The position numbers and the translations under genes were made by a program. The notes beneath the pieces were generated by a model. The model was not told where the DNA came from and did not search any database. It worked only from the letters and a program-made list of their open reading frames with translations. This document shows, piece after piece, positions 45,510 through 54,569 of a stretch of DNA of 64,000 nucleotides. How positions within the stretch are numbered: the stretch's first letter is position 1; each line of letters starts with the position of its first letter. The DNA is from Mojavia pulchra JT2-VF2. Its GTDB lineage: Bacteria > Cyanobacteriota > Cyanobacteriia > Cyanobacteriales > Nostocaceae. The DNA lies in the NCBI GenBank assembly GCA_019359325.1, contig JAHHHN010000030.1, positions 1 through 64,000 on the forward strand, given 5' to 3'.

Positions 45510-45995
45510 ATGATTATTTTGGTAATGGGTGTTTCTGGCTCTGGCAAAACCACTGTAGGAAAACTACTTGCAGACTCTTTAGGCTGGACATTTAGCGACG
45601 CCGACGCTTTTCACTCGCCAGAGAATGTTGAGAAAATGCGCTGTGGTATCCCCTTGAGTGAAACTGACAGGATACCTTGGTTGCAAGATTTGCAAACAGC
45701 GATTAAATACTGGCTACAAGAAAATAAAAATGTTGTGCTGGCGTGTTCAGCATTAAAAGATAGCTATCGCCAATTTCTTGTATTAGATAGCGATCGCATC
45801 AAGCTAGTTTACCTCAAGGGGCCTTATCAGTTGATTCAAAAGCGATTACAAGAGCGTCAGAATCACTACATGAGTGACAAACTCCTTGACAGCCAGTTGA
45901 ATACGCTTGAAGAGCCGTTAGACACTATATATATAGATATTGCAGAGCCACCCCAGGTAATTGTCCAAAACATTAGAACGGCTTTGGGAATTTAG
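45510..45995 (+). CDS. gntK: Gluconokinase
   Basis: Phosphorylates D-gluconate to 6-phosphogluconate. Walker A GVSGSGKTTVGK at 7-18, DADAFHSPENVEKMRCGIPL (the substrate-binding block), DRIPWLQDL, ACSALKDSYRQFL. 161 residues, typical of the GntK/IdnK kinases. Divergent from the LacI regulator with the palindrome between. Together with the oppositely oriented uronate genes it completes a route from glucuronate to the pentose phosphate pathway if a mannonate/gluconate epimerase is present. Confidence 0.9.
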   Translation: MIILVMGVSGSGKTTVGKLLADSLGWTFSDADAFHSPENVEKMRCGIPLSETDRIPWLQDLQTAIKYWLQENKNVVLACSALKDSYRQFLVLDSDRIKLVYLKGPYQLIQKRLQERQNHYMSDKLLDSQLNTLEEPLDTIYIDIAEPPQVIVQNIRTALGI

Positions 45996-46118
45996 CTTCA
46001 ACAATAAGATTAATCACAAATATACGAAAACCCTATATTTTGGCAAGTAAATGACAACAAATATCGATCTAAAGAAAATATAAAAGCGATCGCATAACTG
46101 CGATCATGGAGGAAACTA

Positions 46119-46463
46119 GTGTTTCTCAGATTAGCGCAACAACATCGGCAATTCGTCCAAGACTTGGTAATAAACCTGCAAGCCTTGGCAATTATACTTG
46201 AACAGTGTGGATATCCTGCTTCTTGTTATACATGCGGTGATCAAATGAAAAGTGGTTCATTTATGGTTAGCCTAAGTGAAAATCACTTGATTCGGTTTTT
46301 AGTATCTGACTACGGCATTACTTGGACGGAAATGAAGGATGACCGCGAATTAATGAAATTGGAGGGTGCAGAAGCGATAAATCAATTACAGGAGTTGGCT
46401 AATATCGTTAAGTATCGTACTACAGGTTATCCAATTCACAAAGTAAATAATCTTTATTCTTAG
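46119..46463 (+). CDS. Hypothetical protein (114 aa)
   Basis: Starts at GTG, eight bases after a GGAGG box. MFLRLAQQHRQFVQDLVINL, CGYPASCYTCGDQMKSGSFM, SLSENHLIRFLVSDYGITWT, ELANIVKYRTT. A CysxxxxCysxxCys group is present at about 50-58. Looks like a small alpha/beta protein. Not recognised. The good ribosome binding site supports it. Confidence 0.65.
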   Translation: MFLRLAQQHRQFVQDLVINLQALAIILEQCGYPASCYTCGDQMKSGSFMVSLSENHLIRFLVSDYGITWTEMKDDRELMKLEGAEAINQLQELANIVKYRTTGYPIHKVNNLYS

Positions 46464-47285
46464 CTGATGCATAAGTGCATAAAAGATAGTATGAAAATAC
46501 TATTCAACAAATCAATATTAAAAAAATCAGCTGAAATCAACTAGCAATCTAGCTATAGAAAGGTGGGCTTTTGGGGACGAACAAGCTCAATCTTGATGTA
46601 GAAGCGACGGCTTCAGCACAAGCTAAAACAACTGGATATTTGCATATAGGGAATCTGATAGGAACCAAGTTTACGTAGAGGAATTACAGCTTAGTTGGGC
46701 CGGAATCGGTAAAAGCGACTGAGAGCGGTTTGTCATGTGTGCAGTGGTATAGAAATCCGGTTTTGTGTCAGCAAATGAAGGAATTGATGAAGCGTAGCGA
46801 TATGCTTGCACTACGCGATACTGCACTGTGGTTCAGCTAATTATCACATCTGGTGCGATCGCCTTTTTTATTCTGAATTTATTTGTCAAGTACGCGCTAT
46901 ACCAAATTAGATGAGCTGATGCTGATCCTTATGCAAATTGATTTCTATACTTTGGCGTATTGACACAAATTACTAGCTTTTAACTTGCTACGAATGAACG
47001 GAAACGGTAAAATTTTCCTTATTTCCTGGGGAAATGGCCTAATAAATGCCCAAGGGGGGCATTGTATTTTGTGGCAGAGAACGGCAAAGTTTTAGTTAGT
47101 AACTTGGTCTTGAAATTAACGAGCGCAGATACTTGGGATGAATTTGTAAGGATTAAAACTTACACTATTGCTGCTGACGAATTCCACCTTTATTAACAAG
47201 TCATCTCCTGCGTTGCAATGCTTGACCAAAATTAATTTTGGTGCAGAAAAAACTGCATTGAAAGTGACATGAAAACAACACATTA
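46464..47285. other. 820-base gap, no firmly supported gene
   Basis: Contains a frame from about 46574 (TTG) with a stop near 46675 that continues open to about 46840, and a GTG frame at 47071-47196 (MAENGKVLVSNLVLK..., 41 codons) preceded by AAGGGGGG. Both read somewhat protein-like but match nothing I know. A HIP1-rich terminator-like stretch with TTTTTT is near 46858. Confidence 0.35.
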
Positions 47286-47297
47286 GTGAGAAGCAAA

Positions 47298-48125
47298 ATG
47301 ATTATAAGACGGTTAACAGAGTTGCTTTTGGCTCTTACCATTTTCCCCATAATTGTTCAGCCTGCTTTAGCTCACTCTATGTACTTTGGTAATCGGGGCA
47401 ACGATATCCCATTATTGTTCGGTCATCCAGAGGAAGGTGAAGAGGCAGTAATTCCGTATGCTCCAACAACTGTCAAGGAACTCACAGCCTACGATATAAC
47501 TGGAGCTTCTATCCCTATCGAAATCAAAAATCTCTCAGGTGGTATATCTGTTATTCCTAACAAAGACGTTGCAGCACTAACCGCTTTTGCAGACCGAGGC
47601 TACTACGTTGTCACCCCGGATAATAAGTATCTCAACTTCTCTAAAAAAGAGGCAACAACGGAATATACTCAAGCCTTTCGTTCTCTTAATTACCCCAAGA
47701 GTCTTTATAAGTGGTCTGATGCTATAGCCCAGCCATTAGGTCTTCAACTTGAAATTGTACCTTTACAGAACCCCTTTGAAGTTAAATCAGGAGAAGAGCT
47801 TGATGTTCAGGTTTTATTTGGGGGAGTGCCACTACAAGAGGTTTTAGTCGAATATTTGGGACAAACAATAGAAGATGGGGATCAAGATACGATATTTTCC
47901 ATCCCATGGACACAGTCAGGATTGAAAACAATTGAAGCAAGCTACAGCATACCCTTAAAGAACAATCCTTATACTGATGAGCTTTCTTACTCCACCTCTT
48001 TGAGCGTACAAGAAGCTGTTCCTGAGCCGGAAAGTGGCATTGTTCTGGGCGCGATCGCTTTTTTAGCAGTTCTTTATAAAAGTAAGTTAAACACAACAAG
48101 ACAAGAGGTTTTGATGAGAAAGTAA
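47298..48125 (+). CDS. Secreted DUF4198-like protein with PEP-CTERM-like end
   Basis: Signal peptide (LLLALTIFPIIVQPALAHS, cleavage likely after ALA). After it HSMYFGNRGN, then a beta-sandwich with GYYVVTPDNKYLNF, QPLGLQLEIVPLQNPFEV, SGEELDVQVLFGGVPLQEV. This pattern is that of the DUF4198 proteins, some of which sit in nickel or cobalt uptake loci. The C-terminus VPEPESGIVLGAIAFLAVLY followed by a basic tail fits a PEP-CTERM sorting signal. The ATG is preferred to a GTG four codons earlier. An extracellular or outer-layer protein. 276 residues. Confidence 0.75.
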   Translation: MIIRRLTELLLALTIFPIIVQPALAHSMYFGNRGNDIPLLFGHPEEGEEAVIPYAPTTVKELTAYDITGASIPIEIKNLSGGISVIPNKDVAALTAFADRGYYVVTPDNKYLNFSKKEATTEYTQAFRSLNYPKSLYKWSDAIAQPLGLQLEIVPLQNPFEVKSGEELDVQVLFGGVPLQEVLVEYLGQTIEDGDQDTIFSIPWTQSGLKTIEASYSIPLKNNPYTDELSYSTSLSVQEAVPEPESGIVLGAIAFLAVLYKSKLNTTRQEVLMRK

Positions 48126-48351
48126 TTAGCACAAATCTAAATCAGAGTTTGAGGTTTTGTGGTTCGATGCGACCAGAGCCTTAAACTCATGAAATAGAAG
48201 TTTGCGTTAGCCCAAGATATTTAGGCGTTGCAGAACAGTGGGATGAATTGGGGGTAGCTGGGGGAGAAGTTTTCTGGTGTTGCTAAATCATCCCGCAAAT
48301 AAGCAACGCCGCCCAAGATATTTAGTATACATAGTTACCCAACAGCAATGT

Positions 48352-50703
48352 TTAAAGCGCCTGGCTTGACTGGTTTTGGTATATGCGTTTGGGGTCAGGA
48401 GTCATTAGCGGTAGCCGGACTGTAAAGGTTGCTCCCTGCTCAACACCTTGGCTTTGGGCTTGAATAGTGCCACCATGTAGTTCTACTAAGTTACGAACAA
48501 TCGCCAGCCCCAGCCCCAATCCGCCAAATGTTCTAGTCGTTGTGCTGTTCTCCTGACGGAAGTATTCAAATATATGTGGTAAAAATTCTGGGCTAATACC
48601 AATGCCAGTGTCACTGACTATGATTTGAGCATAAGCAGGATGTTGTTCTTGCAAATTCTCAGTTTCTATAACCTTTGATAATCGAACTAGTACCTTTCCA
48701 CCAACGGTCGTAAATTTAATAGCATTGAACAAAACATTCCAAACAATTTGCTGCAAGCGGGTTGCGTCTCCTAATACTAGCCCTACATCCGGGTCAATAT
48801 CGGTAATTAGTTGAATTGATTTAACTTCAGCAGCTAAACGCACTGTTTCTATGACTGTCTGGACTGTTGATTTCAAATTCACAGAAGAAATATTTAAGCT
48901 AATTTTGCCTCGGAGAATGCTGGAAACATCCAGTAAATCTTCAATCAACTGCATCAGTGCCTTGGCATTGCGCTCAATGATTTTCACACCTTCAGCAGTG
49001 CTTTGTTGATTTAACTTTCCTCTTTGAAGTAGTTCAGCCCAACCGATAATTGGGTTAAGTGGGTTGCGAAGCTCGTGAGAGATGATGCCAAGAAACTCAT
49101 CTTTGATGCGGTTGGCTTGTTCTGCTTGGACTCGTGCTGCTTGCTCACGAACTAGAATTGCTTCTCGTTCTTGTTCCCAGCGTTTGCGATCGCTAATATC
49201 TAATACAAAAGCAACGCCTTGATTATTAAATCCTGGCAGAAAAGTACAGCCAATTAAAATTGGAATTCGGCTACCATCTTGGCGAATAAATTCTTTCTCA
49301 TAGGGAGCGCAGCTTCCAAGTGTTTGCAGGGCTGCCAATTGATTAATATCTAATTCTTGGTATTCAGGCGGTGTAATTTCACAGCAGTATAGCTGTCCCG
49401 ATTGCATCTGCGCCCGGCTATAGCCTAGCATCTGGACAAATGTATCGTTGGCATCGGTGATTTGACCTTCAACATTCCAAAAAAAAATGCCAATTAGGTC
49501 AGACTCTACTACTCCTCGAAATCGCGCTTCATTTTGACGTAGCTTTTCCTCAGCTTGCTTGCGCTCAGTGATATCCTGGGCAAGACCCACCACTCGATAA
49601 GGATTACCAGATTGTTTTCCAATCGGAAATCCCCGGTCACGTATCCATCGTTGTTTGCCATCAGCATCGAAAATTCGATACTCCTCGTCATAACGGCCTG
49701 CTAGTGCCTGCTCTACAAATAGAGTTTTTACCCGCTGCTGATCTTCAGGATGAATTGCATCAAGCCACTCCTGAAAATTGACATATAAGCTAGAACAAGA
49801 ACGTCCCCAAATGCGTTCGTAAGCAGGGCTAACGTATATGATTTGACTTTCACTTTTCCTGTGGTCTGATATCCAGAAGACCGCCTCGGTAATATTTTCT
49901 GCTAATTGACGAAATTTTTCTTCGCTTTCTCGTAGAGCCTCTTCTACCTGCTGGCGTTCGGTGATGTCTTCAGTAATCCCTAAGAGCGATTCAACAGCAC
50001 CATCTACCCCCCGTTCAGGAATGAGACGTGAGAGGTAGCGCTTGCCAGCTATGCTGTACTCCACGCGTGTCATCTGTCCGGTGGCAAGCGCTTCATGACA
50101 TTTGGCTTCAAATAAGTCACAGGCATCGGTGGGTAATTGCAATTCGCGTCCAGTTTTGCCTAAGAATTGTTGTGTTGAAATATTCGATTCGTCCTGTGCT
50201 TTTGGACTGATATAAATATGGCGTAGGTCGCGATCCAATCGGAAAATTATATCAGGTAAATTCTCCACTAAGGTTACAAATTCTCGTTCTGGATGTTGTA
50301 ACTCTTCTAATTGCTTGTTTTCGCTGCTATCTAACACAATATCAACAAATGTCGTGACAACAGCGTAAGGTGAAGGTTCATTAGCTCTAAATAAAGGCTG
50401 GGAGTTAAGTCTGAGCCAAATTAATTCTCCACTTGGCTTATAAAATTCCATTACAACATTTAGACATGGTTTACCTGTTTGCAATGCCACCATTGCTGGG
50501 TGCATTTTACTAGGAAAGGGCGCTCGATCTGGATGAATAGTTTTTGCGGGGTTGTTGCTAGAAGTCCATTCTTGCATTTGTGAGACAGTATATCCAAGAA
50601 TGGTTTCGGCGCTGGGAGTACACGCACAAATAGTACCGTCAGCGTTTGTGAGCATCATCCCCTCCAAGGCTTCTACTTTTGGCAAGTAACTCATTGTGTA
50701 CAT
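48352..50703 (-). CDS. Multi-PAS sensor histidine kinase
   Basis: 783 residues, no membrane segment. Four PAS/PAC modules (about 8-130, 137-260, 266-387, 393-515; each ends in a DIT/DIS motif such as GITEDITERQQ), then the HisKA domain with the phosphorylated His in FLGIISHELRNPLNPIIGW (about 545) and HATPase with NVLFNAIKFT (N-box), DTGIGISPEFLP (G1), GGLGLGLAIVRNL (G2). Complete. No receiver domain in the protein and no regulator beside it, so the partner is elsewhere. M1 or M4 can be the start. The 370 bases upstream are AT-rich and empty. Confidence 0.93.
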   Translation of the reverse strand: MYTMSYLPKVEALEGMMLTNADGTICACTPSAETILGYTVSQMQEWTSSNNPAKTIHPDRAPFPSKMHPAMVALQTGKPCLNVVMEFYKPSGELIWLRLNSQPLFRANEPSPYAVVTTFVDIVLDSSENKQLEELQHPEREFVTLVENLPDIIFRLDRDLRHIYISPKAQDESNISTQQFLGKTGRELQLPTDACDLFEAKCHEALATGQMTRVEYSIAGKRYLSRLIPERGVDGAVESLLGITEDITERQQVEEALRESEEKFRQLAENITEAVFWISDHRKSESQIIYVSPAYERIWGRSCSSLYVNFQEWLDAIHPEDQQRVKTLFVEQALAGRYDEEYRIFDADGKQRWIRDRGFPIGKQSGNPYRVVGLAQDITERKQAEEKLRQNEARFRGVVESDLIGIFFWNVEGQITDANDTFVQMLGYSRAQMQSGQLYCCEITPPEYQELDINQLAALQTLGSCAPYEKEFIRQDGSRIPILIGCTFLPGFNNQGVAFVLDISDRKRWEQEREAILVREQAARVQAEQANRIKDEFLGIISHELRNPLNPIIGWAELLQRGKLNQQSTAEGVKIIERNAKALMQLIEDLLDVSSILRGKISLNISSVNLKSTVQTVIETVRLAAEVKSIQLITDIDPDVGLVLGDATRLQQIVWNVLFNAIKFTTVGGKVLVRLSKVIETENLQEQHPAYAQIIVSDTGIGISPEFLPHIFEYFRQENSTTTRTFGGLGLGLAIVRNLVELHGGTIQAQSQGVEQGATFTVRLPLMTPDPKRIYQNQSSQAL

Positions 50704-51075
50704 TTGGAGGTACTATTAAGATATGTTTACTTGTTCTACTTTGTAGATAATAATGACAAGTAGCAAGGATTATTAGTAACAATTTGATTCAAAATTAAAA
50801 GTACCAGTCTTGTCAAATAGTTAAATATACTTGTTAAATAATTAGCGATTGATACTGTGTTATCTCAAATTGAATTTTTTCTGATCAGCCCTAGAGAAAA
50901 TTAAATAAAAATCTATTTGCTGATTTAACTTTTACCTATCTCAGCTTATTGCGCCTCTCTGGAGTGAACTGTTGATTTTTCTTAGGCTAGAACGTCAAAA
51001 ATTCCTTAACTTTTCCGATATTGATAAAAAAACACTTCCTATTACACTCCAGAAATGAGTTACTAATATCCCATA

Positions 51076-51315
51076 TTAGTCCAAAGGTATAGGATAATCT
51101 ACTTTTTTAATTGCTACCTCTACCAATAGTTGTGTATTTATAGTATTGAAATAAGCTAGGAAATCCTCTTTATTCGCCGATATAGATTTGACACCAACTA
51201 ATAAAATCAGCTGTTCTCGCAAAATTTTTAATTTGTGGAGAAATTGGTGGAGATTTACCCCAGCGATCGCTGTTAGGAATGCAATATGTAGTCTTTCAGT
51301 TGAAAAATTTCTCAA
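51076..51315 (-). CDS. Hypothetical 79-aa ORF (low support)
   Basis: MRNFSTERLHIAFLTAIAGV, NLHQFLHKLKILREQLILLV and an end with KVDYPIPLD. Not recognised. It is 26 bases downstream of the DoxX gene stop on the same strand. No ribosome binding site. It may be chance or a gene tail. Confidence 0.25.
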   Translation of the reverse strand: MRNFSTERLHIAFLTAIAGVNLHQFLHKLKILREQLILLVGVKSISANKEDFLAYFNTINTQLLVEVAIKKVDYPIPLD

Positions 51316-51341
51316 GCTTCGGTTTACGTCCGTAATAGTCC

Positions 51342-51731
51342 CTATGATGCTGAACGATTAGAGGTAAAAATCCTGTTATGTGGAAGACGCGCATAGCCTG
51401 CGATCGCTAAAAGAACTATCAACACAAGTGCCGGGATACTTTCTGCAGCTTCAGCTGACTTAAAATGTAACAATACACAACCAATCATCAAGACACCAAG
51501 TATTGATGCTCCTACTGTCGTGGTACGTGGAACGATCAAAAGTCCTGCCCCACCAATTTCAGCCACGCCAACTAACAGACGGAACCAGCTTGGTAAACCA
51601 AACTTAGTAAATTGGGCTACAAGTTGTTCAGCACCCGTAAGCTTTAAAACCCCGACGAACACAAAAAGTGCCGCCAGAAGAGTTGTAAGACTCCACAATG
51701 CAATCTTCTTAGCTGTACTCAGGTTTGTCAT
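51342..51731 (-). CDS. DoxX-family membrane protein
   Basis: Four predicted membrane helices: ALWSLTTLLAALFVFVGVLK, SWFRLLVGVAEIGGAGLLIV, GASILGVLMIGCVLLHF, IPALVLIVLLAIAGYARL. The motif LTGAEQLVAQFTKFGLPSWF fits the DoxX-like family. About 129 residues. The ATG (MTNLSTAKK) is preferred to a GTG three codons earlier because of the GAGGTGG box seven or eight bases before it. Family roles are poorly defined (redox or stress in some bacteria). Confidence 0.87.
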   Translation of the reverse strand: MTNLSTAKKIALWSLTTLLAALFVFVGVLKLTGAEQLVAQFTKFGLPSWFRLLVGVAEIGGAGLLIVPRTTTVGASILGVLMIGCVLLHFKSAEAAESIPALVLIVLLAIAGYARLPHNRIFTSNRSAS

Positions 51732-51945
51732 AAAAGCCACCTCTATTTAAAATGCAAGTTGATTCGGATTTAACGCAAAAATTTGGTTGATCTTTCGGGC
51801 TGTTTTTAATTAGCCTTGCCACGTAAGCATTTGGTGTCAAAAAAATTGTAGCAGGGTATAAATGTAGTCACCTGCGTTGTAAGATCATTTTAACCTTCTA
51901 TTAACTGCAAATAAGCTGTAAAGCTTGAGAAAGATTTGACACACT

Positions 51946-51966
51946 CCCCGCAATTGAATTGCGGGG
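51946..51966 (-). other. End hairpin next to tnpB
   Basis: Perfect stem CCCCGCAATT/AATTGCGGGG with a one-base loop, nine bases after the tnpB stop. It matches the position of the element end and of the guide-RNA scaffold in this family. Confidence 0.7.
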
Positions 51967-51975
51967 ATTCTAGGC

Positions 51976-53100
51976 TCAAACAGCAATTGCAGGCAAAGCC
52001 CGACTGACATCACCTAACCCAACAGTCGATGCCCCGACTGCACAAATTACCCTAGATGCATTGTCGTCCCTGCCATTTACTGTTTGACAGGATGGACAAC
52101 GCCAAACTCTTACAGACAAATCAAGACTTTCTAAAACGTGTCCACAGGCAGAACAAGTCTTGCTGCTGGGATACCACTGGTCGATGAAGACAACCAGTTT
52201 ATTTTTCTTTTTAGCAACCCATTGTAGAATTTGTAGAAATTCACCAAACGCCAAGTCTGATATTTTTCTACCCCAAAGTCGCTGCATTCCCTTGAGGTTT
52301 AAAGTCTCAAAGCAGAAAACATCAAACTTATCAGTTAACTCATGGGCTAACTTCCAGAACCAATCACGTCGGCGATGAGAAATATCCTCATGCTTGCGTA
52401 CTAAATTCTTCCTTGCTCGTTCCCTGTTGGATGAGCCTTTCAGTTTTTTAGAGTGTTGCCTACTAGCTTTGTTGATGGCGTTTAGGGACTGCTTGAAAAA
52501 CTGGGGAGACTCAATTTTAGTACCGTCTGAGCAGGTGAGGAATGTCTTCAACCCAAAGTCAAAGCCAGCGATTCTACCCGTCTTAACTTCAACTTCTGGA
52601 TTGCTGCCATCATCAACAACAATAACTATAAACAATTCACCTAACGGGGTGCGTTTGATGGTTAGAGTTTTGACTGCTCCCTCAATCTCTCTAGACTTCC
52701 AAAATTGATAAACTCGACTACCAATTTTCACTCTCTTGCCACCCAAAAACTTATAACCTGCTTGCTTTAGGGTGAAGGATTTGTATTTCTTTACCTTTTT
52801 AAATCCCGGTGGTCTAACTCCTTTTTTGTTGTGTTTAAAGAATAACTGGTAAGCTTTCTCAATGCGTTGACAGATATCTTGCACTGCTTGAGAGCCTACT
52901 AATTGCCAGAAAGAATTGCGCTTCCTTAATTTGGCAATATGAGATTGAAGTTTTGCACAATTGAGATGCCTGCTCCACATCCGATAGTATCGTTTGTGTA
53001 AAGCAATACAATGGTTATAAATCACCCCAGAAGCATTAATTGTGCGCTTGAGATGTCTATTCCTTTTGTGCTCGTAGAGCTTAAACTTCAATGTTTTCAT
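51976..53100 (-). CDS. tnpB: TnpB RNA-guided nuclease of IS200/IS605
   Basis: 374 residues from the ATG giving MKTLKFKLYEHKRNRHLKRT; a longer frame starts 12 codons earlier and is less likely. The RuvC triad is intact: Asp in IAGFDFGLKTF, Glu in VFCFETLNLKGMQRL, Asp in GRDDNASRVI. A zinc ribbon CSACG...CPSC lies between the last two. TnpB cuts DNA guided by RNA from the element's right end and helps keep the element at its donor site. Complete and probably functional. Confidence 0.93.
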   Translation of the reverse strand: MKTLKFKLYEHKRNRHLKRTINASGVIYNHCIALHKRYYRMWSRHLNCAKLQSHIAKLRKRNSFWQLVGSQAVQDICQRIEKAYQLFFKHNKKGVRPPGFKKVKKYKSFTLKQAGYKFLGGKRVKIGSRVYQFWKSREIEGAVKTLTIKRTPLGELFIVIVVDDGSNPEVEVKTGRIAGFDFGLKTFLTCSDGTKIESPQFFKQSLNAINKASRQHSKKLKGSSNRERARKNLVRKHEDISHRRRDWFWKLAHELTDKFDVFCFETLNLKGMQRLWGRKISDLAFGEFLQILQWVAKKKNKLVVFIDQWYPSSKTCSACGHVLESLDLSVRVWRCPSCQTVNGRDDNASRVICAVGASTVGLGDVSRALPAIAV

Positions 53101-53147
53101 GGAGCTAATGATATCATTAGCTATGTAGATAATCAATATTCATCTAC

Positions 53148-53549
53148 ATGAAAACTGTCTATAATCACTACAACCACGCAATCGGTTTGGCTACTGTTCA
53201 TTTGGTCTGGATAGCGTGCCGAAGAAGAAAAGTCTTTGCCAATAATGAAGCCCTTAAGCTTAGATGTATTGAAATATTTCAATCTGTGGCTAATGACAAT
53301 AAATGGGTGATTAAAGCGTTAGAGGTTGCGTCAGATCATGTTCATTTACTGGTTGAATATGACCCGCATCATTCAATATCTCAAGTGGTCAAAGCTTTCA
53401 AAGGTCGCTCATCAAAATATCTAAGGCAAGAGTTTCCAGAATTAATCAAACTACCTAGCTTGTGGACACACTCGTATATGTTTGACACCACAGGAAAAGT
53501 TAGTACACAGAAAGTCTTGGAGTACATCAACGACCCTGATCACGGATGA
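53148..53549 (+). CDS. tnpA: Y1 HUH transposase of IS200/IS605
   Basis: 133 residues. HUH motif HVHLLVEYDP, preceded by EVASDHVHLL. The catalytic Tyr is most likely in KVLEYIND near the C-terminus. N-terminus NHAIGLATVHLVWIACRRRK is the family pattern. It cuts and rejoins single-stranded DNA at the hairpin ends. Slightly short end, but complete. Confidence 0.92.
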   Translation: MKTVYNHYNHAIGLATVHLVWIACRRRKVFANNEALKLRCIEIFQSVANDNKWVIKALEVASDHVHLLVEYDPHHSISQVVKAFKGRSSKYLRQEFPELIKLPSLWTHSYMFDTTGKVSTQKVLEYINDPDHG

Positions 53550-53892
53550 ATAAATTCATCCTGTTCGCTTATATCCCCCGGCTGAAGCGCGCGGGCTTTA
53601 CGCATCAAGACTCGTAAATGACTACTGACCACTGACAAAATCCTCGCCCACAAGGGTAATATTATGTTTGCCTAATTAGTTATAATTCTTGCATCTGTGC
53701 AAAAACCGCAAAATGCTTTTTCCCCCTGCGGTCTTAATGATAAGTCTTTCACCGGACACGATATAAAAGGATTTTTAATTTCAATAGGAAAATACTACAC
53801 TTAATTGGGTATAACCCGCTCCAGTTATAGGCTTTAGGTTATGTGGCAAGATTCTAAAATAGAAGTATGTCGCTAAATAAGCATTCTTCTCA

Positions 53893-54249
53893 ATGAAAAT
53901 ACAGTCATCGGTTCTAGTTCATCTGGGATTCGGTAAATATGTGCGCTCAGATCAGGTTACAGCAGTTGTACCAATTGAGGAAGAGCGCGGCCCAGGGCGA
54001 CGAACCTTCGTTCATCTACAAGGGCAAAGCGATCCAATTGTTGCTTCGCGGGCTGAAGATACTATTGTGCGTGACTTAGTGCAGGAACCACGGGAAGTTA
54101 CCCAAGCACGGCAACAGCAGGAAATTCTCCAAGATTTATTAGTAGACTTGGGAAATGTCAACTCGACTGTGCGTCGTATTAGCCGAGATGAAGGTGGTTT
54201 GGATCTTGAACGTTTGGAGCGGCGCGTCCGCCAAGTTTTAGAGAATTAA
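53893..54249 (+). CDS. RemA/DUF370-like small protein
   Basis: 118 residues: VLVHLGFGKYVRSDQVTAVV at the N-terminus (the LxxIGFGN-type start of RemA-like proteins), a basic stretch GPGRRTFVHLQGQSDPIVAS, then a helical tail with EILQDLLVDLGNVNSTVRRI. RemA is a DNA-binding regulator of matrix genes in Bacillus. The link is by short motif only, so treat it as tentative. It stands alone and precedes a MITE and the radical SAM gene. Confidence 0.6.
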   Translation: MKIQSSVLVHLGFGKYVRSDQVTAVVPIEEERGPGRRTFVHLQGQSDPIVASRAEDTIVRDLVQEPREVTQARQQQEILQDLLVDLGNVNSTVRRISRDEGGLDLERLERRVRQVLEN

Positions 54250-54313
54250 TTAACATAATGGCTGTTGCCCGTGAGCCATCTGTCTTCAGTAGTGCTGAAC
54301 AAAAGTAAGGAGT

Positions 54314-54474
54314 TAGGACTTACGCACTGAAGTCTGAAACCCTGATCCCCCCTAACCCCCCTTAAAAAAGGGGGAACGTCTAAAGCCACGCCACTGAGGG
54401 AGTCGGGGAACCCGCAAGGGCGCAGTGGCTGCCTCTTTTTAAGGGGGTTGGGGGATCTGAGTGCGTAACTTCTG
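54314..54474. repeat. MITE family A, copy 3 (161 bp, carries an inserted hairpin)
   Basis: Same ends as copies 1 and 2. Flanked by GGAGT at 54309-54313 and 54475-54479, again 5 bp. Compared with copy 2 the right half has about 45 extra bases that form their own hairpin (GCCACTG at 54390, CAGTGGC at 54423). Confidence 0.87.
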
Positions 54475-54569
54475 GGAGTAATTTTATTTACTCTTTTCAC
54501 TCACCATTCAGCACTGCTTTTGTGAAAAATCAGCAACGCCAAATAGATAAACACGGAGAATAATTATTC

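Larger units (their letters stand above)
51935..53605. mobile_element. Complete IS200/IS605-family element
   Basis: A divergent tnpA (Y1 transposase) and tnpB, 47 bases apart. Hairpins at both ends: CCCCGCAATTG.../...GCGGGG beside tnpB and GGATGAAT AA ATTCATCC plus an imperfect CCCG...CGGG hairpin beyond tnpA. The exact ends cannot be fixed without comparison; the limits here are approximate. Confidence 0.8.

Noticed and set aside
46464-47285. Possible RNA gene or group II intron piece
   Set aside because: No conserved intron domain V or tRNA-like fold was found by eye.
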